From an uncultured Lachnospiraceae bacterium (GTDB taxonomy: Bacteria > Bacillota > Clostridia > Lachnospirales > Lachnospiraceae): a stretch of 53,041 nt of DNA. The stretch spans positions 1 to 53,041 of the forward strand of contig CAJTNT010000028.1 of the NCBI GenBank assembly GCA_910577785.1, read 5' to 3'. The notes beneath the pieces were generated by a model. It was not told the DNA's origin. It saw nothing but the letters and a program-made list of their open reading frames with translations, and ran no database searches. Numbering within the stretch: position 1 is the first letter of the stretch; each line of letters begins with the position of its first letter. Positions 28,430-37,390 of this stretch are shown here, piece by piece. The position numbers and the translations under genes were made by a program.

Positions 28430-31156
28430 CCGAAAAGAATGATATACCCTTCCATTCTGCATACCGCCGCGGCAGTCGGCGAGTTCGCTGACAGTTACCA
28501 GCTGGTAACCTCGGCTAACTAGTTCTGGTATCACAACTTTGGAGGCTTCGGCCGTTGGGTTGTAGAGGTCATGCATAAGGATAATGTCGCCGTCCTTGAC
28601 ATGATTGAGGATTGCGGACTGGGTAGACGCGGCATTCTTGGTCTTCCAGTCTAACGTGTCTATGGACCATAGGATCAGCGGCATGCCGACCGCTTCTGCC
28701 ACTGTGCTGTTATAAGCGCCTCCTGGCGGACGCATAACCACGGGGGATTTACCTGTTATATTCTGTACAGCCGTGTTGGTTGAGGAAATCTGGTTCTGGG
28801 CAGCGGAAATGCCTACCTTAGTCAGGATCTGATGGCTGTAAGTGTGGTTTCCAATTTCACAGCCCATGTTATAGGCGCGCCGGATGATTGACGCATGGGC
28901 AGAGACACGCTGGCCAAGTACAAAAAAGGTGGCTGCGCTGTGGTTTTGATCCAAAACATCCAAGATAACGGACGTATAGGCAGACGGGCCGTCGTCATAG
29001 GTCAGCGCTACCATCTTGCCATAAATGTCCAGCTTGCGGGTGATAAGGCCAAGGCTGTTGTAGTAATAAATGCTATTGGCGTTCCTGACTCTGCAATGGA
29101 TGACTCTCCCATCTGCAATTTCATAATCTTCAACAGAACCTTCGATTTCTTTGGTCACCTGCCCCTTGGGGCCAACATAAACCAGCTTGCCGGCAGAAGT
29201 CAAGTACAGGCCGGCCTGGATGACTCTCTTACCGTCACTGCCAAAATAGTATTTTTTGCTGCGGATGCTGCGGATATCACTGCGGACCAATGTCATATGG
29301 CCATTTTTATAATCGTAGCATTTTTTGTCTTTGATGTTGTAGATGAGCGTACAGTTCCCCTTTGCGTCAAAATAATATTCTTTCCTGCTTACCGTTATCC
29401 AGGCCTTTTTCTGTTTCTCCCATTTGCTGGTACGGTAATTGCGCTTGTAATACTTCCAGCTTCCGCTTGTATTGGTCATTTTATGAGTAACATAGCCTTT
29501 TTTGCCTACCTTGGCGTATTCCTTGGCAGAAATTTCTTTCCATCCTGCTTGGGAAGTGCAGATACCCTTAGCGTTAAAATGGTATATTTTGCCATCTTTC
29601 AGGACGCATGTAGCATTTTTGACCGCTATGGATTTCCCTTTTGTATATTTGTAGCATTTTTTGGTGGCAATATTATAAATCATATCGCATCTGCCATTTT
29701 TGGCAAAATGATAATCTTTTTTATCCATGCTCAGCCAGGTATTTTTCTGGATTACCCATTTTGCGGATTTATAATTATATTTATAATACCGCCAGATACC
29801 TTTTGATTTCAAAAGCCTGCAAGTGATATAGCCTTTTTTGCCTACCTGCAGGTACTTTTCAGAAGACAGTTTCTGCCAGCCAGGTTTGGTAATGCGTTTC
29901 CCCTTAGCGTTAAAATAATATATTTTCCCATCACGCAGGATGACGGTATCTTTTTTGACTGTTACCATTTTACGCTTACGGTATTCCTGGCACTTACCGC
30001 TGGATGGGGTATAGATTTTCGTACATCTGCCGTTTTTACTGAAATAATATTCGCTCCCTTCTACCACCTTCCAGACATTTGCCACTTTTTTCCACGAAAC
30101 TGTCTGGCGGTTGTAATCATAGTATTGCCAGCTGCCGTCTGCAGACTGCATTTTTGCCAATATGCTGCCTTTGCTGTCCGTAAGATACCACTCCCGGGCA
30201 TTCGTTTTCTTCCATCCCTTGGAATCTGCGCGCACACCATTTGCGCCAAAATAATACAAGTTGCCGTCACTGAGCGTCTGTGTCTGATTGGAGGCCAAAA
30301 CCATCCTTCCATTCTGGTAAATGGAAAGCTTTCTATTTGCTGTGCTGTAAACTTTGGCACAATCGCCGGAAAGATCAAAATAATACTCCACGCCAAGGAC
30401 ATATTGCCAGCAATCCTTCTGGACTGCCCAGCCATATGTATTCACATCATACTCATAAAACCTCCAATTGCCGCCGATTTCTTCCATACGGGCTGTGACA
30501 TGCCCATTGCCGCCGATGTAATATCTTGCGCCGGATATTTCCTGCCAGCCTTGCTTAGTGAGCTTGACGCCATTGATATAAAACAGATAATAATTCCCTT
30601 CCTGCACCAGCCCATCTAAAATAGGGGGATCCTCTGTTTCCGGAACTTCTGTGGAGAAATTTTCACGGAAGGAACTCTGGCCAGGATCAACGGATGAGCC
30701 TTCCCCTGTGGAACTCTGCCCAGGTTCGGAGGATGAGTCTTCCCCTATGGAACTCTGCCCGGGTTCGGAGGATGGGTCTTCCCCTGTAGAACTCTGCCCG
30801 GGTTCGGAGGATGGGCTTTCCCCTGTGGGCACCTGGCCATCATCAGAAGCGGAATTTTCTCCAGAAAGCGGCGGATGGGACTCTGAGGCCGCCCCTTCCT
30901 CTTGGATTGACTGGTCAGTATCTGAACCTGTATTTCCTCTGGAGGGCGCCTGGCTATCGCCGCTACCGGACGGGCTCTCCTGCCCGTAGATATCATTTGC
31001 CGCAGACAATACTTTCTGCCGGCTTCTATCTCCTTGCGCAGATAAGACTGCCTGCGTCTGTATTGGCACTGCCGTACACAGCGCCGCAAACAAGATCAAG
31101 ATGGCAAGCCCTGTCCGTTTCATCCTTCTGGCCTTCTGTTTTCTCTGTTTCATCAT
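28427..31156 (-). CDS. secreted polysaccharide deacetylase with long repeat region
   Basis: Predicted to remove N-acetyl groups from peptidoglycan or another GlcNAc polymer outside the cell; 909 residues. A signal peptide (about 12-37) is followed by a Ser/Pro/Glu-rich linker with short GQSSTGED-type repeats (about 95-165). About four tandem modules of roughly 115-120 residues follow, containing YYF-NAKG, GW and YYxYN motifs that recall glucan/choline-binding repeats. The NodB domain starts near 715 and has TYDDGPS (D721, D722), HTYSH (H771, H775), RPPGG (R809) and LMHD (H862), so all expected catalytic and metal residues are present. AAGGA lies about 10 bases before the two adjacent start ATGs. 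It is directly upstream of the two-component system. Confidence 0.9.
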   Translation of the reverse strand: MMKQRKQKARRMKRTGLAILILFAALCTAVPIQTQAVLSAQGDRSRQKVLSAANDIYGQESPSGSGDSQAPSRGNTGSDTDQSIQEEGAASESHPPLSGENSASDDGQVPTGESPSSEPGQSSTGEDPSSEPGQSSIGEDSSSEPGQSSTGEGSSVDPGQSSFRENFSTEVPETEDPPILDGLVQEGNYYLFYINGVKLTKQGWQEISGARYYIGGNGHVTARMEEIGGNWRFYEYDVNTYGWAVQKDCWQYVLGVEYYFDLSGDCAKVYSTANRKLSIYQNGRMVLASNQTQTLSDGNLYYFGANGVRADSKGWKKTNAREWYLTDSKGSILAKMQSADGSWQYYDYNRQTVSWKKVANVWKVVEGSEYYFSKNGRCTKIYTPSSGKCQEYRKRKMVTVKKDTVILRDGKIYYFNAKGKRITKPGWQKLSSEKYLQVGKKGYITCRLLKSKGIWRYYKYNYKSAKWVIQKNTWLSMDKKDYHFAKNGRCDMIYNIATKKCYKYTKGKSIAVKNATCVLKDGKIYHFNAKGICTSQAGWKEISAKEYAKVGKKGYVTHKMTNTSGSWKYYKRNYRTSKWEKQKKAWITVSRKEYYFDAKGNCTLIYNIKDKKCYDYKNGHMTLVRSDIRSIRSKKYYFGSDGKRVIQAGLYLTSAGKLVYVGPKGQVTKEIEGSVEDYEIADGRVIHCRVRNANSIYYYNSLGLITRKLDIYGKMVALTYDDGPSAYTSVILDVLDQNHSAATFFVLGQRVSAHASIIRRAYNMGCEIGNHTYSHQILTKVGISAAQNQISSTNTAVQNITGKSPVVMRPPGGAYNSTVAEAVGMPLILWSIDTLDWKTKNAASTQSAILNHVKDGDIILMHDLYNPTAEASKVVIPELVSRGYQLVTVSELADCRGGMQNGRVYHSFR

Positions 31157-31195
31157 AACTACTCATTCCTTTCTGTTTCGTGCATTCTCAGATCC

Positions 31196-32269
31196 CTAAT
31201 GTTTTTTAAAGGGGAAACGCCTTTCTTTCTTTTCCTCATTTTTCTCCCCTTCTTCCTTCCACTTAAAATACTCAGCGTCCAGATTCACATGTATCTCCGG
31301 CGGGATAGGAGGAATCTCTGTTTCTTCTCCATAAGGGATATTGCCTCTGTCCTGTCCATCTATTTCAATCCCCGTACTCCCTTGCGTTCCCCAGCCATCC
31401 TGCTGCTGTGCAGAAAGATAGCCGTCCTCCCTGTTCCAGCCGTCCTGCTGCTGTGCGGAAGCGTAATTGTCTTCCCTGGCCCAGCCGCTGAGATCAAACA
31501 TAGGTTCTGGCTCTGTGGACATATCCTCTATCTCCAGCTTTTCCTCCTCCCGTTTCCGTGCAGCCCGGCGGCGCAGGCTTTCTGCAAATTCCTTCCCCGT
31601 GACCCTTGCCAAGCTGTCAGAAGCCTCGTCCCGTTTCTGCTCCAGCTCAGGACGGATCCCCATACGTTCAAAATAAGCGGTATTGATTTTTATCTCCGGC
31701 TTCTCTACCGCATAGGACTTCCCTTCATTCTGGATCCGCCGTTCTTCCCGGCCCTCCAGGCTCAGGCGCCGTTCTTTCTCCAATTGCCGGTTTACTTCCT
31801 CAATCAGCTTTACATATTTGTCCATATCTGCAAAATCACGCAGCTGCCCTGTCAATTCCAGCTGATTCCGCCGCACCCGCTCCCGCTGGCCTTCAATCTC
31901 CATTGTAATCTTCCCCAAAGTCCTTTTTACAGCCTCATTGGCGTCCTCCATAATGTGGCAGATACGGTTAATGGCGTCATCCGTATACATAATAGAAGCC
32001 GCATAAATATCATCTGCATGGCGGCTGGCCTTCATAATAATCTCTTCTCCCCGCTTCTCACACCGACGCTCTGCCATCTCATGCTTCTGCCTAGTCACCT
32101 CATATTGGTCCATAGCCTCATAGACAGCCAAATTCAGCTGTTCCAACAGTTCAAATACCTTCTTTTTTTCCACGACGACCCGTTCTTCGTCCCCCATATA
32201 CAGCTCGCTGGTGGAAAATAATAAATGTATGCTACGAAATATACGTTCAATCTTATCCTGTACGCTCAT
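31196..32269 (-). CDS. coiled-coil protein of unknown function
   Basis: A 357-residue, highly charged cytoplasmic protein without signal peptide or membrane segment. Residues about 1-190 look like a long coiled coil, faintly resembling DivIVA or ATP-synthase b/E-type helices. The tail has a nearly exact repeat (YASAQQQDGW.../YLSAQQQDGW...) and ends in a Lys/Arg-rich stretch. The gene lies 66 bases after the CvpA gene, and the DUF5711-like gene precedes that, so the three look like one operon. I do not recognise a specific function. A role linked to the envelope or division would be only a guess from its neighbours. Confidence 0.7.
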   Translation of the reverse strand: MSVQDKIERIFRSIHLLFSTSELYMGDEERVVVEKKKVFELLEQLNLAVYEAMDQYEVTRQKHEMAERRCEKRGEEIIMKASRHADDIYAASIMYTDDAINRICHIMEDANEAVKRTLGKITMEIEGQRERVRRNQLELTGQLRDFADMDKYVKLIEEVNRQLEKERRLSLEGREERRIQNEGKSYAVEKPEIKINTAYFERMGIRPELEQKRDEASDSLARVTGKEFAESLRRRAARKREEEKLEIEDMSTEPEPMFDLSGWAREDNYASAQQQDGWNREDGYLSAQQQDGWGTQGSTGIEIDGQDRGNIPYGEETEIPPIPPEIHVNLDAEYFKWKEEGEKNEEKKERRFPFKKH

Positions 32270-32335
32270 ATCCTTTTCCTCTGTCCTTTACCCATCAATC
32301 CTTTTCGCTCCATCGCTTCCTTTTGACGCCCCAGG

Positions 32336-33058
32336 CTACAGCATCCCTGCCAGCCATTCCAAGAAATTAAATTCATACAGCTGGCGTAAAAATACATTTC
32401 CCTGGATAGACTCCATAACCTGTTTGCCGAATTCGGTTTCCTGGCAGAAAGAAACCAGGAAAAAAATTCCCCAGACAATAATCAGTCCCTGTATCAGCCC
32501 AAAAAGAGCCCCGCTTAGGCGGTTCACGCCCTCAATGATCGGCAGTTTGGTAAAAATATCCAAAGCATGGATGAAAATTCCCAAGAAGACGCCCACAATG
32601 CAGAAAGAAATTGCCCATGCAGCCCGGCTCACCACCATATCCGCCAAAAATTCCGCCCACTCCCCAAAAAGCTGCTGTCCCTCCTCCAGCTTATTCAAGC
32701 TGTCTTTGTCATAGACCTGAAAGAGAGTACTCGCATCCTGAGGCAGCTCCAGCCCAAAAACCGTCTGCAGGGCATTCCGTTCCCCCTCTGATGCTCCCAA
32801 AGGGGAACGGCCTTTTGCATCTTCAAAACCTTTCCGGGCTTCCTCTGCCCTTGCCTCCAGAAACTCCTTGCATTTTTCTTCCACTGTTTCATGCAGAGAG
32901 GTCTGCTTCAGCAAAAATTCCTCTGCATAGGGAGCCGCCATCGAAGCAAGCGCCATGGCGATAAAAAATGCCGCCAGGGAAAATACCATCCGCACAAGCC
33001 CCTTCCGATATCCATGCAGTGCAAATCCACCTAAAATAATCACAACAACAATCAACAA
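32336..33058 (-). CDS. CvpA family membrane protein
   Basis: A 240-residue membrane protein of the CvpA (colicin V production) family. The first helix and GYRKGLVRMVFSLAAF match the family's N-terminus. Further hydrophobic segments lie at about 100-125, 140-160 and 175-200. A hydrophilic insert (about 50-95) follows the second helix. In other bacteria CvpA affects envelope integrity; the molecular role is unsettled. The start appears to be TTG at 33058, with GGAGG about 10 bases before. The gene is 34 bases downstream of the DUF5711-like gene. Confidence 0.82.
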   Translation of the reverse strand: MLIVVVIILGGFALHGYRKGLVRMVFSLAAFFIAMALASMAAPYAEEFLLKQTSLHETVEEKCKEFLEARAEEARKGFEDAKGRSPLGASEGERNALQTVFGLELPQDASTLFQVYDKDSLNKLEEGQQLFGEWAEFLADMVVSRAAWAISFCIVGVFLGIFIHALDIFTKLPIIEGVNRLSGALFGLIQGLIIVWGIFFLVSFCQETEFGKQVMESIQGNVFLRQLYEFNFLEWLAGML

Positions 33059-33092
33059 TTTTCTTCATCCTCCCACTGACTTACACTCCCCT

Positions 33093-34277
33093 TTACTTCA
33101 GGCGGATTTTCTGTGTCTCTCCATCCACCAGGAACACATAATTCCGAAATCCCCCAGCCGGCACAATCTTACGTATGCCCTTTTCAAATTCACCATGGAA
33201 TTTCTCTACGCCCCGAAGCGTAACAATCTGGCATTCCAAATCATTAATTATATAGATCTCATCGTTGTCTAAAAAGCCAATGCTTTGGTAGCCCATGGAA
33301 AACCCTTTGGCAAGGATCTCAGCGCCATCCAGATTGTAAACCTGCATCTCATAAGCAGCCTTATTCTGCCCTCCCGCAAACACAAACCCAAAATATGTAT
33401 CATTGTAAAAAATACTCTGTATTTCCTGCTCCAGTACAACTTCATTTTTCTGCTGGGGCTTCTGCCCCCCTTCAAAAATCACGGCCTTCCCAGCCCCAAA
33501 AGCCACCATCACATCATTGGTAAGGAATTCTACTTTAGGAATTAAAAGCCCGTCATAAGAATATTGCCCGACAATATTGTCAATCTCATTCTGGCCTGCG
33601 GCGCCGAAATTATAAAAAGTAATGGTAGTCTTGAGATTGCCGTCGTTTACATCCAATAATGCCACCGCCAGCTTTTTGCCGTCATGGGACATGGCGATGT
33701 CCAAGGGATATCCGCTGTTTTTTGTATGAAGCCTCCCCTCTGCCAGAAATGTCCCTTCCTTATCATAGACCTGCAGGTATCCGCTGCCATCCTGCTCCAT
33801 TAAAATTGCCGCCGTACCTTGGTTCGCCACCTGCACGCGCCGGATTGGCATGGCTGTCTCAATCTGGCCGCAGGAGCCCCGTTTATCCATAATGTATACC
33901 TGCTTGCCCTTCTCATCTGCAATGGCGGCATATCCCCCGCAGATATCCGTCATCGGCTCTTGCATTTCATAAGCCTGGTTCCAGATTACCCTGTTATTCA
34001 AATCAATGCAGGCTGCGCCATCTTTCCCATATTTGAGGATATTGCCGTCAAAGTCGGTAAACTGCGTGCCTGGGGAATCCTCGCGTTTTATCGTATCCAA
34101 GACGTCGTAGCTTGTATATACGCGGGTCTGGATATATAGGTAATATCCGGCCAAGATGATAAGCAGGGTTATAACGGCAAGCGCCGTGAAGAATAAAATT
34201 TTCTTCCGATGGCGGGAAATTTTTGCATTCATCTCCGTCACATTCGACTTTATAACCCGGTATTTTTTATCTGCCAA
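33093..34277 (-). CDS. DUF5711-like membrane-anchored propeller protein
   Basis: About 394 residues. A short basic cytoplasmic tail and one membrane helix (about 27-50) are followed by an extracytoplasmic domain with repeated beta strands (for example KQVYIMD, GYLQVYD, MQVYNLD), as in WD/PQQ-like propellers. It fits the clostridial DUF5711 family; function is unknown. The true start is taken as TTG at 34277, because a perfect GGAGGTG stands 7 bases before it. The longer frame has no such site. First gene of the group with cvpA and the coiled-coil gene. Confidence 0.75.
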   Translation of the reverse strand: MADKKYRVIKSNVTEMNAKISRHRKKILFFTALAVITLLIILAGYYLYIQTRVYTSYDVLDTIKREDSPGTQFTDFDGNILKYGKDGAACIDLNNRVIWNQAYEMQEPMTDICGGYAAIADEKGKQVYIMDKRGSCGQIETAMPIRRVQVANQGTAAILMEQDGSGYLQVYDKEGTFLAEGRLHTKNSGYPLDIAMSHDGKKLAVALLDVNDGNLKTTITFYNFGAAGQNEIDNIVGQYSYDGLLIPKVEFLTNDVMVAFGAGKAVIFEGGQKPQQKNEVVLEQEIQSIFYNDTYFGFVFAGGQNKAAYEMQVYNLDGAEILAKGFSMGYQSIGFLDNDEIYIINDLECQIVTLRGVEKFHGEFEKGIRKIVPAGGFRNYVFLVDGETQKIRLK

Positions 34278-34465
34278 AATTACACCTCCAAACAGATGAG
34301 CCAATCGCAAAAGTGCAAAGTGTATGATATAGGGCAAAAATAGTTATGCACATTTTAACATATTATTGGGAATTGTGCATTAATTTTTTCCTAATCTTGG
34401 GGAACTGGCCAATGGAACTCCGCGGATAGTAACGATTCGGGGCGATATTTAGAGTTTTGCTACGT

Positions 34466-34497
34466 AAAAAGCGCCCTTGGGCTTTTGCAAAGGCGCT
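34466..34497 (-). terminator. terminator after the LysM protein gene
   Basis: Minus-strand hairpin with AGCGCC/GGCGCT arms plus extra pairs, followed by TTTTT. It is 27 bases past the LysM gene stop and ends the transcription unit that includes recR. Confidence 0.8.
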
Positions 34498-34523
34498 GGT
34501 ACAAACTTACTCTCGGAGTAATA

Positions 34524-36233
34524 TTATGGCAGCTGGAGCTTTTGGCCTGTAAAGATTTTATTGCCATCCTCAATTCCATTTAACTGGCATAACTCATCGC
34601 GGACCTCCAGGCTATTGTAAATGCTGAGGCAGATGGAATCCAGCGTGTCTCCCGGCTGTACGGTATAATAACGGATCCGCTCCTGCTGGGAGGCGGACGT
34701 CTCGGATGTATCCTGAGAAGAATCTGTTTTTTCTGGGGTTTCCTGCTGAACTGAATCAGATTTTTCAGATCCCTGCTGTTTTTCTGATTGTCCAGAATCC
34801 TTTGCATTTTTGGAATTCTTCGCTTCTGGCTGGGCATCTGCGGAGGAATCTGCTTCCTCCAACGGCTTAACCTGAGAAGGAATATTTTCCACTACCAGGC
34901 TGTCTGTATCCGCCGTGCTGTCTTGGGAGCCTTCTTTCGGATTCCCTGTGGATTTCAGGATATGCAGCGTTTCCTCGACCTCCTGCATTTTGTGGTAATT
35001 GTTCACAGTCGTGATTCCCATGACACAGAGGACAACCAGAAAAAAGGCGGAAGCCGTATAAAGGAAACTGCGGTTCTGCCTTGCAATCTGCCTGCTCTGC
35101 CGTTCCAAAAGCATGTTACGGTAAGATTCCAATGCCTCCTCTGCCTGTGTTTTCGGCTCTGTCTCATTATTCTTGGCAAAAATCTTTTCCCATGGCTCGT
35201 CCGGCCGTTCTGTCGGAGAAGACTTTTTTATAGAAGAAACCTGCGGCTGCTCCTGGCGCTGCAATGCTTTTTTATGCCTGTGATAAGAAGTAGAGGCCTG
35301 CTTGTTATCCTGGCTGGCATCCGCGCCTTTTAACGTACGGTTTTGGATGCCCAGGATCTCCTGGAATAGCTTCTGCGGCTGGCGAATGGATAAATCTTCT
35401 GTTCGGCCAGTAAAATGCTCTGACGGCTGTGTCTCCTGCGTATGGCTGCTAGACACTTCCCTTGGCTGCGGTTCCTGATAATGGCTATCGGACGCATCCT
35501 TTGGCTGTCGGCTCTGATATCGGATATCAGACGCGTCCGCCTGCTGCAGATCCTGATATAAGCTTTCAAATTCTCCAGTCCGGGGCATGGCATCGCTGTC
35601 TTTTGGCAGTTCCTGCCAATCTGCAAGGCTGGCCAGCCGTTCTTCCTCGTGCCTGCTGACCATATACTCCTGCATGGGAATGTTTTTTTCATAATAAATA
35701 TAATATCCCTCTCGTTTCTGGAGGCATCCTTGTTCATGTACAAAAAAAATCTCTTCCTCTTCTAATGGATCCATCAGCATCAAAAGCTTGTCCCGGCCTG
35801 CAAAATATTTCCGATGGGCTGATTCCACAGCTGCAGGCAGCTCCATAGGCTGGCCGGCCCTTCCCAGGAACCAGCCTACAATCTCCAAATCTGGAAAATA
35901 CTGTTTCTTGGCCTTGTAAATATAATCCCAAAAACTGTCATCCAGCTTTATGCTGTCCCATTGAAATACAGCGGAACTGCATTCCACGGCGCCGCTGATA
36001 AATGTGCAGCGGATGTCCCTGTCTACCTGGGCAGTACCCAGGAATATGGCCGCACAAGGGTCACTCTTTTGGGGCATATTTTGTATATATGTATACACAT
36101 AATCCTCTATGTAAATTTTATGCCTTCCCCTGGGGCTTCCAACCTGACGGATATTTTTGGGCATGCTTCGTTTTTCCTTGGAAGCATCCTCTTCTCCCTT
36201 TTGTAAATCTTCCCTGCAAATAATTTCTATCAT
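34524..36233 (-). CDS. membrane LysM protein with MPN/JAB-like domain
   Basis: A 569-residue protein of unknown function. Residues about 39-185 have the strand/helix order of an MPN (JAB1) domain: PCAAIFLGT, ISGAVEC, EIVGWFLGRAGQP and LLMLMDP correspond to the family's beta strands. The metal-binding H-x-H expected in the VGWYHSHP position is absent, so the fold, if right, is not an active JAMM protease. A long polar linker leads to one membrane helix (about 385-410). An acidic extracytoplasmic linker and one LysM domain at the C-terminus (about 520-569, YYTVQPGDTLDSI) should bind peptidoglycan. ATG at 36233 has GAGGTG 5 bases before it. It follows recR by 91 bases on the same strand. Confidence 0.75.
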   Translation of the reverse strand: MIEIICREDLQKGEEDASKEKRSMPKNIRQVGSPRGRHKIYIEDYVYTYIQNMPQKSDPCAAIFLGTAQVDRDIRCTFISGAVECSSAVFQWDSIKLDDSFWDYIYKAKKQYFPDLEIVGWFLGRAGQPMELPAAVESAHRKYFAGRDKLLMLMDPLEEEEIFFVHEQGCLQKREGYYIYYEKNIPMQEYMVSRHEEERLASLADWQELPKDSDAMPRTGEFESLYQDLQQADASDIRYQSRQPKDASDSHYQEPQPREVSSSHTQETQPSEHFTGRTEDLSIRQPQKLFQEILGIQNRTLKGADASQDNKQASTSYHRHKKALQRQEQPQVSSIKKSSPTERPDEPWEKIFAKNNETEPKTQAEEALESYRNMLLERQSRQIARQNRSFLYTASAFFLVVLCVMGITTVNNYHKMQEVEETLHILKSTGNPKEGSQDSTADTDSLVVENIPSQVKPLEEADSSADAQPEAKNSKNAKDSGQSEKQQGSEKSDSVQQETPEKTDSSQDTSETSASQQERIRYYTVQPGDTLDSICLSIYNSLEVRDELCQLNGIEDGNKIFTGQKLQLP

Positions 36234-36324
36234 ATCGTCACCTCTTTTGCATATGGTAACACACTCTCTTTGCAGTTTTTGGAAATCCCTGTCATGCCTC
36301 CAAAAAATATTTCGACACAAAAAA

Positions 36325-36921
36325 CTATAATTCTATCCTGCCTTCTAATGCGCGCAGCAGTGTCATCTCATCAATGTACTCTAAGTCCCCCCCTACCGGG
36401 ACGCCGCTGGCGATCCGGGACACTTTAATCCCTGTGGGCTTAATCAGCTTGCTGATATACATGGCCGTAGTCTCTCCCTCCAGGCTGGAATTGGTGGCAA
36501 TAATTACCTCCTCCACGTCTCCCTGGAGCCGCTGCATCAATTCCTTCAGCCGAATCTCATTTGGCCCAATCCCCAGCATGGGGGAAATCGCGCCGTGGAG
36601 GACATGGTACACGCCTTCGTACTTGTTTGTTTTTTCATAAGCCGCCAAATCTCTCGTGTCCTCTACTACCATAATCGTCTTATGATCTCTTCTGTCATTT
36701 CCACAGATTGGGCATAGCTCATCATCTGTAAGGGTAAAGCACTGCCTGCAGTATTTTACTGTCTTGCGGGCTTCCAATATAGAAGAAGAAAGGTTTTCCA
36801 CATGCTCCAATGGCATATTTAAAATATGAAAAGCAAGCCGCTGTGCCGACTTGCTTCCAATTCCTGGCAGAGAGGACAATTCCTCAATCAGCCTACTGAT
36901 CCGCTTGCTATAATAATCCAT
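36325..36921 (-). CDS. recR: recombination mediator RecR
   Basis: Acts with RecF/RecO to load RecA on gapped DNA. It is 198 residues from the ATG at 36921 (AGGAG 7 bases upstream), the usual length. An HhH motif (LPGIGSKSAQRLA) is followed by a four-cysteine zinc site (C58, C61, C70, C73) and a Toprim domain (IMVVEDTRDLAAYE). It follows ybaB and dnaX, the conserved Firmicutes order. Confidence 0.97.
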   Translation of the reverse strand: MDYYSKRISRLIEELSSLPGIGSKSAQRLAFHILNMPLEHVENLSSSILEARKTVKYCRQCFTLTDDELCPICGNDRRDHKTIMVVEDTRDLAAYEKTNKYEGVYHVLHGAISPMLGIGPNEIRLKELMQRLQGDVEEVIIATNSSLEGETTAMYISKLIKPTGIKVSRIASGVPVGGDLEYIDEMTLLRALEGRIEL

Positions 36922-37006
36922 CCTTATACTCCTGAATCTAAAACCTCGTGTGGCAACATACTTCTGCAAAATGCCAAACGGTTATGCTTCCCATTAACCC
37001 CCACCT

Positions 37007-37360
37007 TTAGAAAGGAAGCCCGCCACCAAGGCTGCCCAAGCCGCCGGTAATCTTCGACATCGACTCCTGTGAGGCCGCCTCAATCTGCCGCAGCGCCTCA
37101 TTGGTGGCTGCCATAATCAAATCCTCCAGCATCTCGATATCATCTGGATCCACAACCTCCTCCGAAAGCTTAACCTTTGTCACTTCTTTTTTGCCAGAAA
37201 CTGTCACTTCTACCGCCCCGCCGCCTGCTGCTGCCGTAATCTCTTTCTCTTCCAGCTCCTTGGTGGCCTCTTCCATCTGGCGCTGCATTTTCTGCGCCTG
37301 CTTCATTAAATTATTCATGTTCCCAGGCATGCCCCCCGGGAAACCTCCACGCTTCGCCAC
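37007..37360 (-). CDS. YbaB/EbfC nucleoid-associated protein
   Basis: A small DNA-binding, nucleoid-associated protein of 117 residues that works as a dimer in characterised members. The Met/Gly-rich N-terminus (GGFPGGMPGNMNNLMKQ) and the helical QKMQRQMEEATKELEEKE are typical. The start is GTG at 37360, with AAGGAGG 8 bases before. It lies 30 bases after dnaX and precedes recR. Confidence 0.95.
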   Translation of the reverse strand: MAKRGGFPGGMPGNMNNLMKQAQKMQRQMEEATKELEEKEITAAAGGGAVEVTVSGKKEVTKVKLSEEVVDPDDIEMLEDLIMAATNEALRQIEAASQESMSKITGGLGSLGGGLPF

Positions 37361-37390
37361 TTCTATTTCCTCCTTTTCCACTACTCTCTG

